This document shows, piece after piece, positions 30,801-38,904 of a DNA stretch of 64,000 nt. Under the pieces are notes generated by a model. That model searched no databases, had not been told where the DNA came from, and saw only the letters and a program-made list of their open reading frames with translations. The translations under genes were made by a program, and so were the position numbers. The stretch is from Candidatus Cardinium hertigii (GTDB taxonomy: Bacteria > Bacteroidota > Bacteroidia > Cytophagales > Amoebophilaceae), in the NCBI RefSeq assembly GCF_003176915.1, contig NZ_CP029619.1, forward strand, positions 434,001-498,000. The letters are read 5' to 3'. Each line of letters opens with the position of its first letter. Within the stretch, counting starts at the first letter, position 1.

Positions 30801-31382
30801 GAAGGCTTGGCGCAAGAGCAGGAATTGATAGGGTTACTCACTGCACAGACTACGCTTAGCGCAGAACGTATACAGCAAACCATTGCCTTTATTAAAAAGG
30901 CCCATGGTTTAGTACAACGTAAATCAGGGTCCCCCTACTATACCCATCCTATGGCAGTGGCTAAACTGCTGCTAGAGGCTACCCAGGATCCCGACACCAT
31001 CCTAGCGGGTTTGTTGCATGATATCGTAGAGGATACGCCTGTTACGCTATCTCAGCTGGAGCTGATGTATGGCAGTGAAGTAGCTGCTGTGGTCGATCAG
31101 GTTACCCACTACAATACCAATGGGTATCCTTGGAAATTAGATAAAGTAGCAAATAAAAATATACTTCATCAATGTAGGGATATACGTGTGGTACAAGTAA
31201 AGCTAGCAGATCGATTGCATAACATGCGTACGTTATCTGTCCGTAAGCCAGCCGACCAACAACGTATAGCTAAAGAATCCGTAGCTTTCTATATACCATG
31301 GGGGAAAAGCCATAAGGCTCCTCAGCAATGGTTAGCAGAAATGCAGCAAATATGTGAAGGGATTATTGCTAAGCAGCTTTAA
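27888..31382 (+). CDS. sodium:solute symporter fused to a degenerate histidine-kinase module and a SpoT-type HD hydrolase (copy 1)
   Basis: The 1164-residue membrane fusion protein begins with an SSS-family transporter (about residues 1-470; FQDYAVGNRKITSTAITLSLLATIYGG, VGGARSVAITDVYQFLLFG). Further membrane helices span about 510-680. A histidine-kinase-like part (about 690-960) keeps the CA-domain tail KQIVEAHGGYVEI near 919 but lacks a recognisable H-box histidine, N-box asparagines and glycine boxes, so it is probably a pseudokinase. A RelA/SpoT-type HD domain (about 985-1164) keeps THPMAV, LHDIVEDT near 1043 and VKLADRLHNMRTL, the metal-binding and catalytic residues of (p)ppGpp hydrolases. 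No synthetase domain is seen. A transporter that controls alarmone breakdown is the obvious hypothesis. The substrate is unknown. Confidence 0.85.
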   Translation: MIQPDLVIIGMFLLLTLAIGFYYGRGILTFQDYAVGNRKITSTAITLSLLATIYGGRAIYDTLNFYYDIGVSAYIRDLFLPVIYFIFSRFVIVRMHEFIGHLSIAESMGSLYGSAVRVITGILGIMVAIVALIVQIRISLEITSLLFPEIKEISTYVIILSTLLWIGYTTVGGARSVAITDVYQFLLFGLCFPLLIFVFLYYAKGPLIKGQKIISIIHFQISKTHAQEMAKVLWYSCIISTGLFFNPACFHRFYMSASLTQARKVLNRSAIIRIFIPILFLMVLIALAAAGHTIQHNQNIIKYIIDCKYFPGLRAVLVTAIYALIMSTADSYLHIASVLSANDIWPVIAGLRKGSMQPSLKIARMASVLIGIVSLWAALYTATSNLTTLINKVHNLYGPIVGIPFFMTCLGFRPRTAAVLCSMGILTMVITIVHHIYYKGQDIPAHHMCIAMITSFLILLSIHYILPKLPHTGWVGMQDRSAWDLQNQITKRWWLARVQQFKMLFTRSYRATIFPIQERTFVAVGSYTILHAIIALCFIQRQYFLPYVYLYMAVMALGTILALYPALHAYQKGGTPFLHALWPMVLFVLLFIAPLQFAKLGHYSPMVCALLIASISLSIVLVSVEGSSILLLCALLIHRLLPPYVNFVDLFWGSLKHASVIELMLTTALVSITLVGFLLYKYLREKATAKLNIIELTRTYEQRISLEAIYSQAHWARLDATAGGNLLREMGDNLQKTLSPIARNDPHKIESEVALFNKKLQKFSDCLLWRAQEERSLKLNKKAIQPIPLELTILKVNQQILDLGEPLALLLRKQTDVAEIAVDPALLECLLLLNLWAISKSQHATDHIVTLTLAATTLQYGLATETAADLPSLTLPALAFYFSTDTSLPNLKPSYSIVGMNANTTLPASEVQFYQLESKQIVEAHGGYVEIIEIPTKVSCLYVFPLDGRKVMRFKTYDPADLVANTLAETAEGLAQEQELIGLLTAQTTLSAERIQQTIAFIKKAHGLVQRKSGSPYYTHPMAVAKLLLEATQDPDTILAGLLHDIVEDTPVTLSQLELMYGSEVAAVVDQVTHYNTNGYPWKLDKVANKNILHQCRDIRVVQVKLADRLHNMRTLSVRKPADQQRIAKESVAFYIPWGKSHKAPQQWLAEMQQICEGIIAKQL
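29300..31382 (+). repeat. near-identical 2.1-kb segment shared with the next gene (unit 1)
   Basis: From the codons for TGWVG(M/I) to the stop, this segment is nearly identical to 32998-35078 in the next gene, with long runs of perfect identity. The first 1.4 kb of the two genes are clearly diverged. The homogenised part covers the linker helices, the kinase-like part and the HD domain. It is a direct repeat able to recombine. Confidence 0.9.
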
Positions 31383-31595
31383 AATAAATACAGCGCTTCT
31401 TTATACAAGGTTCTTTTCCCGCACCAAAATCTACCTGTAAAGGCTAATAGCTACTACGCATTACTCTAGGCATAGGTTTTTACACAATAATAATAGTTGC
31501 TATTAGGTATAGTAATTATTTTTCTGTAAATAAAAGCAAGTAATCATTATAAACTTAGTAAGATAAATTTATTACAACGCAATAATAAAAGAGAG
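31383..31595 (+). repeat. 213-bp spacer identical to 35079-35291
   Basis: The spacer after symporter gene 1 is the same, base for base as far as I can compare, as the spacer after gene 2. The identity continues into the first codons of the following gene in both places. This marks the join of a tandem duplication. It probably contains the promoter of the downstream copy. Confidence 0.9.
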
Positions 31596-34500
31596 ATGGT
31601 AAGGCATATTGATTTTATAATTATAGGGTTATCCTTAATAGGGACACTGGTTATTGGGATTTACTACGGGAGAGGTATCAAGACTTTCCAGGATTATGCC
31701 GTAGGAAAAAGAAAAATGGCTACCAGTGTAATTGCTATTTCCCTTATAGCTACTATGTATGGTGCTAGAATCCTGCATGCCGGCCTAGATGTTTGCTATC
31801 GACAAGGGTTTGAAGCACTTATGAGAATATCCGTTATAATAGCCGTTAAACTCTATTTTTTTTCCAGGTTTATCACGCCAAGAATGAAGGAATTCATGGG
31901 GCATCTTTCTATAGCAGAATCTATGGGAAGCTTGTATGGGTCAGCCGCTCGCATTATTACCGCCCTACTTGGTATCGTCTTATCTATCGCTCTTTTAACA
32001 GTTCAGATCAAAGTTGTCCTTGAAATTATAACTGTTCTATTCCCTGAAGTAGTACCCTTTCAAACCCATTCAACCATACTTTTAACCCTATTGGTTATGG
32101 CGTATGCTACATTTGGAGGGGCGAGAGCGGTAGCCATAACCGATGTCTACCAATTTCTTCTTTTTGGGCTTTGCTTCCCTCTGCTCATTTTCGTGCTGCT
32201 ATTTTCTACTGAAGATTTAGCAACGGGCTGGCAAAAACTTACCGCTCTACCGCAATTTAACCCAAATAAAATGTACGCAGCACATACCCTAACAACTTTA
32301 TTATCTGATTTTATATTTAGGCATTTACTTATGCTTATACCTGCCTACATACAACGGTTTTATATGGCTTCTTCTGTAGGGCAAGTCGCAAAAGTGCTTA
32401 ACAAAATGGCCATAGCGCCCTGTGTGATAGCTTCACTTATTTTTAGTGTTGCAGTAGCTTTGCATATACGTGGAGATAGTATTCCATCCAATCAGAATGT
32501 CTTTCATTATATACTTTCCCTTACCTATTTCCCTGGTATGAAAGGCCTATTGATAACGGCTATGCTGGCATTGTTGATGTCTACCGCTGACTCCGTTTTG
32601 CATGTTGCCTCCGTTTTATTTACAAATGATCTATGGCCTTTTGTAACCGGTTTTTCCAAGTCTCACAATGGCTCGCTCCGTATGGTACGCATAGCTTCTA
32701 TAGGTATAGGAGTCATTAGCCTTTTGATGGTATTCTATACAACCAGTATTCTACAATTAATGTACAAAATGTTCTACCTTTATGATCCAGCTGTTGCGGT
32801 TCCTTTTATGTTAGCTTGTTGGGGATTTAGGCCTAGATCCCTTGCTGTGCTCCTAGTCATGGGTTTGAACATAATCGTAGCAACGTATTTTATTTTTTAT
32901 CAAAAGCAAGCTGTATCCGCTAACCACGTTATCCTTTCAATGATTGTAAGCGCAGGTAGCTTGTTTGCCTTACATTATCTGCTTCCTAAACGCCCTCATA
33001 CGGGTTGGGTAGGTATCCCAGATAGCAGTGCCTGGGATTTACAAAATCAAATCACCAAACGCTGGTGGCTGGCACGGATGCAACGGCTTAAAATGCTTTT
33101 TACAAGGTCCTATCGTGTAAATATTTTCCCTACCCAAGAACGTACCTTCGTAGCGGTAGGCTGCTATACCATCATTCATGCCATTATCGCATTGTGCTTT
33201 ATCCAAAGGCAGTATTTCCTTCCCTATGTATACCTCTATATGGCTGTGATGGCCTTGGGAACGATCCTAGCGCTCTACCCAGCCCTGCATGCTTATCGAA
33301 AGGGAGGAACACCGCTGCTGCATAATCTATGGCCTATGCTATTGTTTCTTCTGCTTTTTATTGCGCCCCTTCAATTTGCTAAACTAGGACACTATAGCCC
33401 TATGGTTTGTGCGCTTCTTATAGCTAGCATAAGCCTATCTATTGTATTACTATCCGTGGAATGCAGTAGTATACTATTACTTTGTGCTTTACTAATCCAT
33501 AGATTCTTGCTTCCTATACGTTTTATGGACTTATTTTGGGAAAGCTTTAGGCATGCTTCTGTCATAGAACTTGTATTAGCGACAGCAGTTGTAGCAAGCA
33601 CGCTAGTAGGATTTGTCTTGTATAAATACCTACGAGACAAAGCAACCGCTAAACTTAACATTATCGAACTTACTAGAACCTATGAACAAAGGATTTCCTT
33701 AGAAGCCATCTATAGCCAAGCGCATTGGGCTAGATTGGATGCCACTGCTGGGGGTACCCTTTTACGAGAAATGGGCCATACCCTACAAGAAACTTTGTTT
33801 CCTATTGCAAGGAATGATCCGCATAAAGTAGAAAATGAAATAACGCGCTTTAACAAGAAACTACAAAAATTCAGCGATTGTCTGGCATGGAGAGCCCAAG
33901 AAGAACGGAGCCTAAAACTTAATAAAAAAGCTATTCAACCCATCCCGCTTGAATTAACTATTTTAAAAGTAAATCAGCAAATATTGGATTTAGGGGAACC
34001 GTTAGCGCTCTTATTGCGGAAACAAACAGACGTAGCTGAAATAGCAGTAGATCCCGCCTTATTGGAGTGCTTGTTCCTCCTCAACCTATGGGCAATCAGC
34101 AAGAGCCAACATGCTACCGATCATATCGTAACCTTAACCCTTGCCGCTACTACCTTACAATACGGTTTGGCAACAGAAACTGCGGCTGATCTCCCTTCCT
34201 TAACTTTACCTGCACTGGCTTTCTGTTTTAGTACGGATACAAGTCTACCAAATCTGAAACCTAGCTATAGTATCGTAGGAATGAACGCAAATACTACCCT
34301 ACCTGCTAGTGAAGTGCAATTTTATCAGCTAGAAAGCAAACAAATTGTAGAAGCCCATGGAGGATACGTAGAAATAATAGAAATCCCAACAAAGGTAAGC
34401 TGCCTTTACGTATTCCCGCTGGATGGCCGTAAGGTTATGCGCTTTAAAACGTATGATCCTGCTGATCTGGTAGCTAATACCCTAGCTGAAACAGCAGAAA

Positions 34501-35078
34501 GCTTGGCGCAAGAGCAGGAATTGATAGGGTTACTCACGGAACAGACTACGCTTAGCGCAGAACGTATACAGCAAACCATTGCCTTTATTAAAAAGGCCCA
34601 TGGTTTAGTACAACGTAAATCAGGGTCCCCCTACTATACCCATCCTATGGCAGTGGCTAAACTGCTGTTGGAGGCTACCCGGGATCCCGACACCATCCTA
34701 GCGGGTTTGTTGCATGATATCGTAGAGGATACGCCTGTTACGCTATCTCAGCTGGAGCTGATGTATGGCAGTGAAGTAGCTGCTGTGGTCGATCAGGTTA
34801 CCCACTACAATACCAATGGGTATCCTTGGAAATTAGATAAAGTAGCAAATAAAAATATACTTCATCAATGTAGGGATATACGTGTGGTACAAGTAAAGCT
34901 GGCAGATCGATTGCATAATATGCGTACGTTATCTGCTAGAAAACCAATAGACCAGCAACGTATAGCTAAAGAAACCTTAGCTTTCTATATACCATGGGGG
35001 AAAAGCCATAAGGCTCCTCAGCAATGGTTAGCAGAAATGCAGCAAATATGTGAAGGGATTATTGCTAAGCAGCTTTAA
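31596..35078 (+). CDS. sodium:solute symporter - pseudokinase - SpoT-type HD fusion (copy 2)
   Basis: The 1160-residue tandem paralogue of the gene before it has the same layout: SSS transporter (about 1-470; FQDYAVGKRKMATSVIAISL, FGGARAVAITDVYQFLLFGLC), extra helices, degenerate kinase module (KQIVEAHGGYVEI) and an HD domain with LHDIVEDT and VKLADRLHNMRTL intact. The transporter halves of the two copies differ throughout, with a different central region (PNKMYAAHTLTTLLSD here), while the last 700 residues are almost the same. This suggests different substrates feeding one common output domain. It starts 214 bp after the stop of copy 1. A third, truncated copy follows. Confidence 0.85.
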   Translation: MVRHIDFIIIGLSLIGTLVIGIYYGRGIKTFQDYAVGKRKMATSVIAISLIATMYGARILHAGLDVCYRQGFEALMRISVIIAVKLYFFSRFITPRMKEFMGHLSIAESMGSLYGSAARIITALLGIVLSIALLTVQIKVVLEIITVLFPEVVPFQTHSTILLTLLVMAYATFGGARAVAITDVYQFLLFGLCFPLLIFVLLFSTEDLATGWQKLTALPQFNPNKMYAAHTLTTLLSDFIFRHLLMLIPAYIQRFYMASSVGQVAKVLNKMAIAPCVIASLIFSVAVALHIRGDSIPSNQNVFHYILSLTYFPGMKGLLITAMLALLMSTADSVLHVASVLFTNDLWPFVTGFSKSHNGSLRMVRIASIGIGVISLLMVFYTTSILQLMYKMFYLYDPAVAVPFMLACWGFRPRSLAVLLVMGLNIIVATYFIFYQKQAVSANHVILSMIVSAGSLFALHYLLPKRPHTGWVGIPDSSAWDLQNQITKRWWLARMQRLKMLFTRSYRVNIFPTQERTFVAVGCYTIIHAIIALCFIQRQYFLPYVYLYMAVMALGTILALYPALHAYRKGGTPLLHNLWPMLLFLLLFIAPLQFAKLGHYSPMVCALLIASISLSIVLLSVECSSILLLCALLIHRFLLPIRFMDLFWESFRHASVIELVLATAVVASTLVGFVLYKYLRDKATAKLNIIELTRTYEQRISLEAIYSQAHWARLDATAGGTLLREMGHTLQETLFPIARNDPHKVENEITRFNKKLQKFSDCLAWRAQEERSLKLNKKAIQPIPLELTILKVNQQILDLGEPLALLLRKQTDVAEIAVDPALLECLFLLNLWAISKSQHATDHIVTLTLAATTLQYGLATETAADLPSLTLPALAFCFSTDTSLPNLKPSYSIVGMNANTTLPASEVQFYQLESKQIVEAHGGYVEIIEIPTKVSCLYVFPLDGRKVMRFKTYDPADLVANTLAETAESLAQEQELIGLLTEQTTLSAERIQQTIAFIKKAHGLVQRKSGSPYYTHPMAVAKLLLEATRDPDTILAGLLHDIVEDTPVTLSQLELMYGSEVAAVVDQVTHYNTNGYPWKLDKVANKNILHQCRDIRVVQVKLADRLHNMRTLSARKPIDQQRIAKETLAFYIPWGKSHKAPQQWLAEMQQICEGIIAKQL
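32998..35078 (+). repeat. near-identical 2.1-kb segment (unit 2)
   Basis: Second unit of the repeat described at 29300-31382. Local differences cluster around 33495-33590 and 33755-33850; the rest is almost identical. The pattern fits gene conversion between the tandem genes. Confidence 0.9.
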
Positions 35079-35291
35079 AATAAATACAGCGCTTCTTTAT
35101 ACAAGGTTCTTTTCCCGCACCAAAATCTACCTGTAAAGGCTAATAGCTACTACGCATTACTCTAGGCATAGGTTTTTACACAATAATAATAGTTGCTATT
35201 AGGTATAGTAATTATTTTTCTGTAAATAAAAGCAAGTAATCATTATAAACTTAGTAAGATAAATTTATTACAACGCAATAATAAAAGAGAG

Positions 35292-35485
35292 ATGGTAAGG
35301 CATATTGATTTTATAATTATAGGGTTATCCTTAATAGGCACGCTGGTTATTGGAATTTACTACGGTAGGGGTATCAAGACTTTCCAGGAGTATGCCGTAG
35401 GGAATAGAAAAATGGCTACCAGTGTAATTGCTATTTCATTGGTAGCTACCATATATGGCGGTTCACATCTGGGGGTTGGCCTCTG
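35292..35485 (+). pseudogene. truncated third copy of the symporter fusion
   Basis: The frame opens exactly as copy 2 (MVRHIDFIIIGLSLIGTLVI) and continues to about ATIYGGSHLGVGL. It then runs into an unrelated, reversed transposase fragment and reaches a stop at 35504. Only the first 65 or so codons of a 1160-codon gene remain. It has the same upstream spacer as copy 2, so it may still be transcribed, but it cannot make a transporter. Confidence 0.85.
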
Positions 35486-35885
35486 GAAGCGCTGCTTTAT
35501 CTAATTGATTAGTAGCCAAAATAAACCGTCCTTTACTTAACTTAGCTTGATCAATGGTAGCTATATCTTCTACCAAGGTTACATCTATTAGTTGGTATGC
35601 TATTTTTAATGGTTGAGCTCCTTTTGTAGGGCGACCTTTTTGATCATAGACAGGAACTGATGTATAAGCATAGTGTACCTTATGATATTTCAGCTTTTTA
35701 CTGATTTGTGCTAGCTGTTTATCTATATCTTGGGGACAACCAAATAGATGGTTACCTAGATGCCATAACAGCTTACCAGTAGCTGTAGCTTCTTCTGCTA
35801 TGTTTTTTGCTAAAGTCGCTATTTCTTTATCATAGGCTTGTTGGGAGTAAATCAATATAACCCAACGCTGGGAAACGCCTTTTAC
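35480..35885 (-). pseudogene. IS1634-type transposase fragment
   Basis: The minus-strand frame includes VKGVSQRWVILIYSQQAYDK, the coiled-looking NIAEEATATGKLLWHLGNHL, and YDQKGRPTK followed by KLSKGRFILATNQLD. These match the middle of IS4/IS1634-type DDE transposases (the KGRP and GRFILATN segments). Both the N-terminus and the C-terminal DDE part are missing. Its left end cuts symporter copy 3, so insertion or recombination through this element probably destroyed that copy. Confidence 0.7.
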
Positions 35886-36001
35886 TCATCTTGATAAACA
35901 TGATAATAGTTCAAAAAACTTATTAGCTTTTGAGTAATCTGATATAGAATAGCAATTTATACCAAATATTATTACGTTGTGCACGCTTATTATCTTTGAT
36001 C

Positions 36002-37768
36002 ATGTCTATGAAACATCTATCGATCATTTCTTTTTTTTGGCCACATATTCGACCCTATAAATGGTACTATTTTGTAATGTTAATAGCTCCTTTTACAGCT
36101 AGTTTTTACCCTTTTGCTTATACATATGCACTAAAACTTTTTATAGATACGATGACCATACCTCCTACGTTGACCTATCAAAGTATGATGTTTCCAATAG
36201 GTATTTTCTTAACTGCTCAATTAACGTTAGAATTGGTTTGGCGTATCAATAACTTTTGTGAATATAAAGCAGCGCCTTATGTAAGAAAATCTATTCTAAT
36301 TTATGCTTATGACTATATACAATATCATGCTTACAGCTTTTTTCAGGATAATCTTACGGGAACGATCCATAGTAAAATTCAAGGTATTGTAGACGGTTAT
36401 GATAGATTGTGGGATCAGCTACATCGTGGGCTAGGTTTACGTATACTCAAAAGTACCATTAACGTAGGTACACTTATACTCATTAATTATGAGATTGGTT
36501 TGTTTTTTTTGATATGGAGTATACTCTTTATCTATAGCATTTATACATGCTCTTTAACATTAAAGCGACTTTCTTGTGAATCCACAGAAAGTAGACATAC
36601 CGTTATGGGCATAATAGCTGATAATATTAGTAATATTATGAACATTCTATCTTTTGTTACCAAAGCTAAAGAAGTTCAAGCTTTAGATCAGAACATTGTT
36701 AATGATTTTATTCCGAAAGAGATGCGGGTCTATCAATATAGTTTTAAAATTAAGATTATAGCCGGTTGTTTACACCTATTTTTATTTACAGCCATATTAT
36801 GGTACATGATTTACTTAAAAATTATAAATACCATTACAGTAGGAGATTTTGCTCAGTTGTTTGGCATTCTTTTGATTACTTCTGAGGAAATATGGCATAT
36901 TACCGTTTCGCTACAAGACTTTTCACATGTTATAGGAAATTTAAAAAGTGGATTATCTATACTTTGGCCATGTGAAAAAAGAGTCGATGTAATCAATCCA
37001 AAAACGTTGAAAATCAAGCATCCTAGTCTTGAATTTAAAAACGTATATTTTAATTATAAAGATCAAAAATCTGTTTTTAAAAACCTTAGCCTCCGCATTA
37101 AACCTGGTGAAAAAATAGGCTTAGTAGGGCATTCAGGAGCTGGGAAGTCCTCTTTAGTCAATCTAATTTTACGTTATTTTGACTATGAACGTGGTATCAT
37201 ACTGATTGATAGTCAAAATATTCAGCACGTTACAGAAGATTCATTGAGAAGTCAGATCGCTGTTATTCCGCAGGATATATCACTATTTCATCGTACCCTT
37301 ATGGAAAATATTCGTTATGGTAATCTAGATGCTACAGATGAAGAAGTAGTAGAAGCTAGTAAGAAAGCACATATGCACAATTTCATCAGTGCGTTACCGG
37401 AACAGTATAATACCTATGTCGGAGAAAGAGGCGTTAAACTTTCTGGTGGACAACGTCAAAGAGTGGCTATTGCACGTGCCATCTTAAAGGATGCACCTAT
37501 ACTGATATTAGATGAAGCGACCTCTGCGCTGGACAGTCAAACTGAGAATTTAATTCAAGATAGCTTACATTGGTTGTTAGACCAGCAAAAAAAAACTGTT
37601 ATTGCTATTGCGCACCGTTTATCAACACTTAAGCATATGGATCGAATTATTGTACTAGATCATGGGAAAATTGTCGAACAAGGCACACACGAGCAATTAA
37701 TGGAGAAACCAGATAATTTGTATCGAGAACTATGGGAACTTCAGGAAAATAAGCATCGTCTACGGTAA
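36002..37768 (+). CDS. ABC exporter, permease and ATPase in one chain
   Basis: The half-transporter has about 588 residues from the ATG at 36002; a TTG at 35996 would add two. About six membrane helices occupy residues 1-325. The nucleotide-binding domain has Walker A GHSGAGKSS near 375, Q-loop VIPQDISLF, signature LSGGQRQRVAIARAI near 479, Walker B ILILDEATSALD and H-loop AHRLSTL. It works as a homodimer or with a partner to export lipids, peptides or drugs (MsbA/LmrA-like class); the substrate cannot be read from the sequence. A CPBP protease gene follows 34 bp later in the same direction, which suggests a shared unit. No peptidase C39 domain is present. Confidence 0.9.
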   Translation: MSMKHLSIISFFWPHIRPYKWYYFVMLIAPFTASFYPFAYTYALKLFIDTMTIPPTLTYQSMMFPIGIFLTAQLTLELVWRINNFCEYKAAPYVRKSILIYAYDYIQYHAYSFFQDNLTGTIHSKIQGIVDGYDRLWDQLHRGLGLRILKSTINVGTLILINYEIGLFFLIWSILFIYSIYTCSLTLKRLSCESTESRHTVMGIIADNISNIMNILSFVTKAKEVQALDQNIVNDFIPKEMRVYQYSFKIKIIAGCLHLFLFTAILWYMIYLKIINTITVGDFAQLFGILLITSEEIWHITVSLQDFSHVIGNLKSGLSILWPCEKRVDVINPKTLKIKHPSLEFKNVYFNYKDQKSVFKNLSLRIKPGEKIGLVGHSGAGKSSLVNLILRYFDYERGIILIDSQNIQHVTEDSLRSQIAVIPQDISLFHRTLMENIRYGNLDATDEEVVEASKKAHMHNFISALPEQYNTYVGERGVKLSGGQRQRVAIARAILKDAPILILDEATSALDSQTENLIQDSLHWLLDQQKKTVIAIAHRLSTLKHMDRIIVLDHGKIVEQGTHEQLMEKPDNLYRELWELQENKHRLR

Positions 37769-37802
37769 TTATGTAAGCATCCTATTTATACAGTTTAAAT
37801 TC

Positions 37803-38438
37803 GTGGAAAGAATAAAAAAAGAAAGATACACCCTATTAGCCTTCGCATTATTCCCTTGTATGGTATGGGGAGTGATGACACTGGGATGTATCATGATTTA
37901 TGACCTTAACTATCCTGAATTTGTAAGTAATCACATTTATCACATCACCTACTTATTACGTGCACTAGTATATCTATCTCTATGCAGCAATTTATATAAA
38001 AGATGGTCCCCTGGTTTCTATGATGCACATAAAAAAATTTATCTTAGATACAGTCTATTAGCTATTATTGCTATTGTATGTGGTTTTTTTGTGAAGACTA
38101 GATTCTGGAATTATATACTAGATGGCTGTTTTGTAAGCCCATTTATCGAAGAAGTTATAGCTCGGTTTATATTATATAAAGCAAGAAAGCATAATTGGAA
38201 ACTATATGCTGTAGTAACGGTTATTTCTTCTTTAGCTTTTAGCCTTATGCATATTGCCTATAATGCTTCTTTACATTTTAATGCAAACATACGAACCGAA
38301 TTAGGTGCACATTTTGTATTTGGGTGCATACTTTGTAGTATATTTTGGTTTTTTCCTAGATTGAGCTTGCTTATCAGCATACATTCTATTTCGAATTTAT
38401 GGGGCATACTGGCTACTAAATTAGGATATCCATGGTAA
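37803..38438 (+). CDS. CPBP-family intramembrane metalloprotease (copy 1)
   Basis: The 211-residue membrane protein uses a GTG start. Several transmembrane helices carry the three CPBP (Abi/CAAX Rce1-like) motifs: EEVIAR at about residue 117, FSLMH at about 147, and HSISNLWG near the C-terminus (HxxxN). These would bind the zinc of an intramembrane protease. Family members process prenylated proteins in eukaryotes; in bacteria they often act in peptide maturation or self-immunity beside ABC exporters, and here it is only 34 bp from one. A reversed paralogue lies at 40565-41203. The substrate is unknown. Confidence 0.75.
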   Translation: MERIKKERYTLLAFALFPCMVWGVMTLGCIMIYDLNYPEFVSNHIYHITYLLRALVYLSLCSNLYKRWSPGFYDAHKKIYLRYSLLAIIAIVCGFFVKTRFWNYILDGCFVSPFIEEVIARFILYKARKHNWKLYAVVTVISSLAFSLMHIAYNASLHFNANIRTELGAHFVFGCILCSIFWFFPRLSLLISIHSISNLWGILATKLGYPW

Positions 38439-38578
38439 TACTTTAAAAATAGTATACGCACTGAATTAAAAAATAGTAGCACATTAAAATAAAACTTCGA
38501 AAGCCGTAGAAATAAGCTAAAAAGTTGGACATTTTTGGAAAAAGAGTAAAAATTTATTATTATATTACCTATACTAAG

Positions 38579-38595
38579 TATACTTGACAAGTATA
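38579..38595. promoter_or_regulatory. palindrome, candidate operator
   Basis: TATACTTG A CAAGTATA is a perfect 8+1+8 palindrome 25 bp before the ATG at 38621. It overlaps a second short palindrome, tatactaagtata. In the inverted copy near 40420-40440 it is partly conserved (CAAATATA on one side). A binding site for a dimeric regulator is possible; this is inference. Confidence 0.3.
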
Positions 38596-38620
38596 GAATA
38601 ATTAACATAGCACGATCAAT

Positions 38621-38818
38621 ATGGAAAACCAAATTAAAAATAAACGGAAAAAGTTGGTGATTAGCTTTGCTGGATGTACGAAAAGAGATAAAGTAGACAA
38701 AAATAATTCTGAAAAAAGCGACAGTAACAACAGAAGCTTTAATCCAAGACAGATAAATAATTGTGGTGTTTATCAAGCTGAGCATATTTCATCACAACTT
38801 TTTTATAAATTTGAATAA
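38621..38818 (+). CDS. 65-residue lysine/asparagine-rich frame, uncertain
   Basis: A basic, polar frame opens MENQIKNKRKKLVISFAGCT and is followed by KRDKVDKNNSEKSDSNNRSF. The ISFAGCTK segment could be the remains of a lipoprotein leader, but the hydrophobic part is too short. The same ATG and first 30 or so codons exist in the inverted copy, where one extra A in a homopolymer (near 40290) shifts the frame. This argues that it is not under strong selection. It may be a fragment of a lost gene. Confidence 0.25.
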   Translation: MENQIKNKRKKLVISFAGCTKRDKVDKNNSEKSDSNNRSFNPRQINNCGVYQAEHISSQLFYKFE

Positions 38819-38904
38819 ATGATAGGCATGTTGAGACCGTTGCAATCAAGCTAAAACTTTATATTTAATTATTAATTATATGACTAGAAAATGGGCCAGC
38901 CCTA

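Larger units (their letters stand above)
38440..38857 (+). repeat. left arm of a 0.4-kb inverted repeat
   Basis: This segment, from just after the CPBP stop to gcaatcaagctaaaact, is repeated in reverse at about 40155-40560 with only scattered differences. The last bases belong to IS5-type transposase sequence. The intervening 1.3 kb holds transposase remnants. The arms continue outward into the two CPBP genes at lower identity. Confidence 0.88.
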
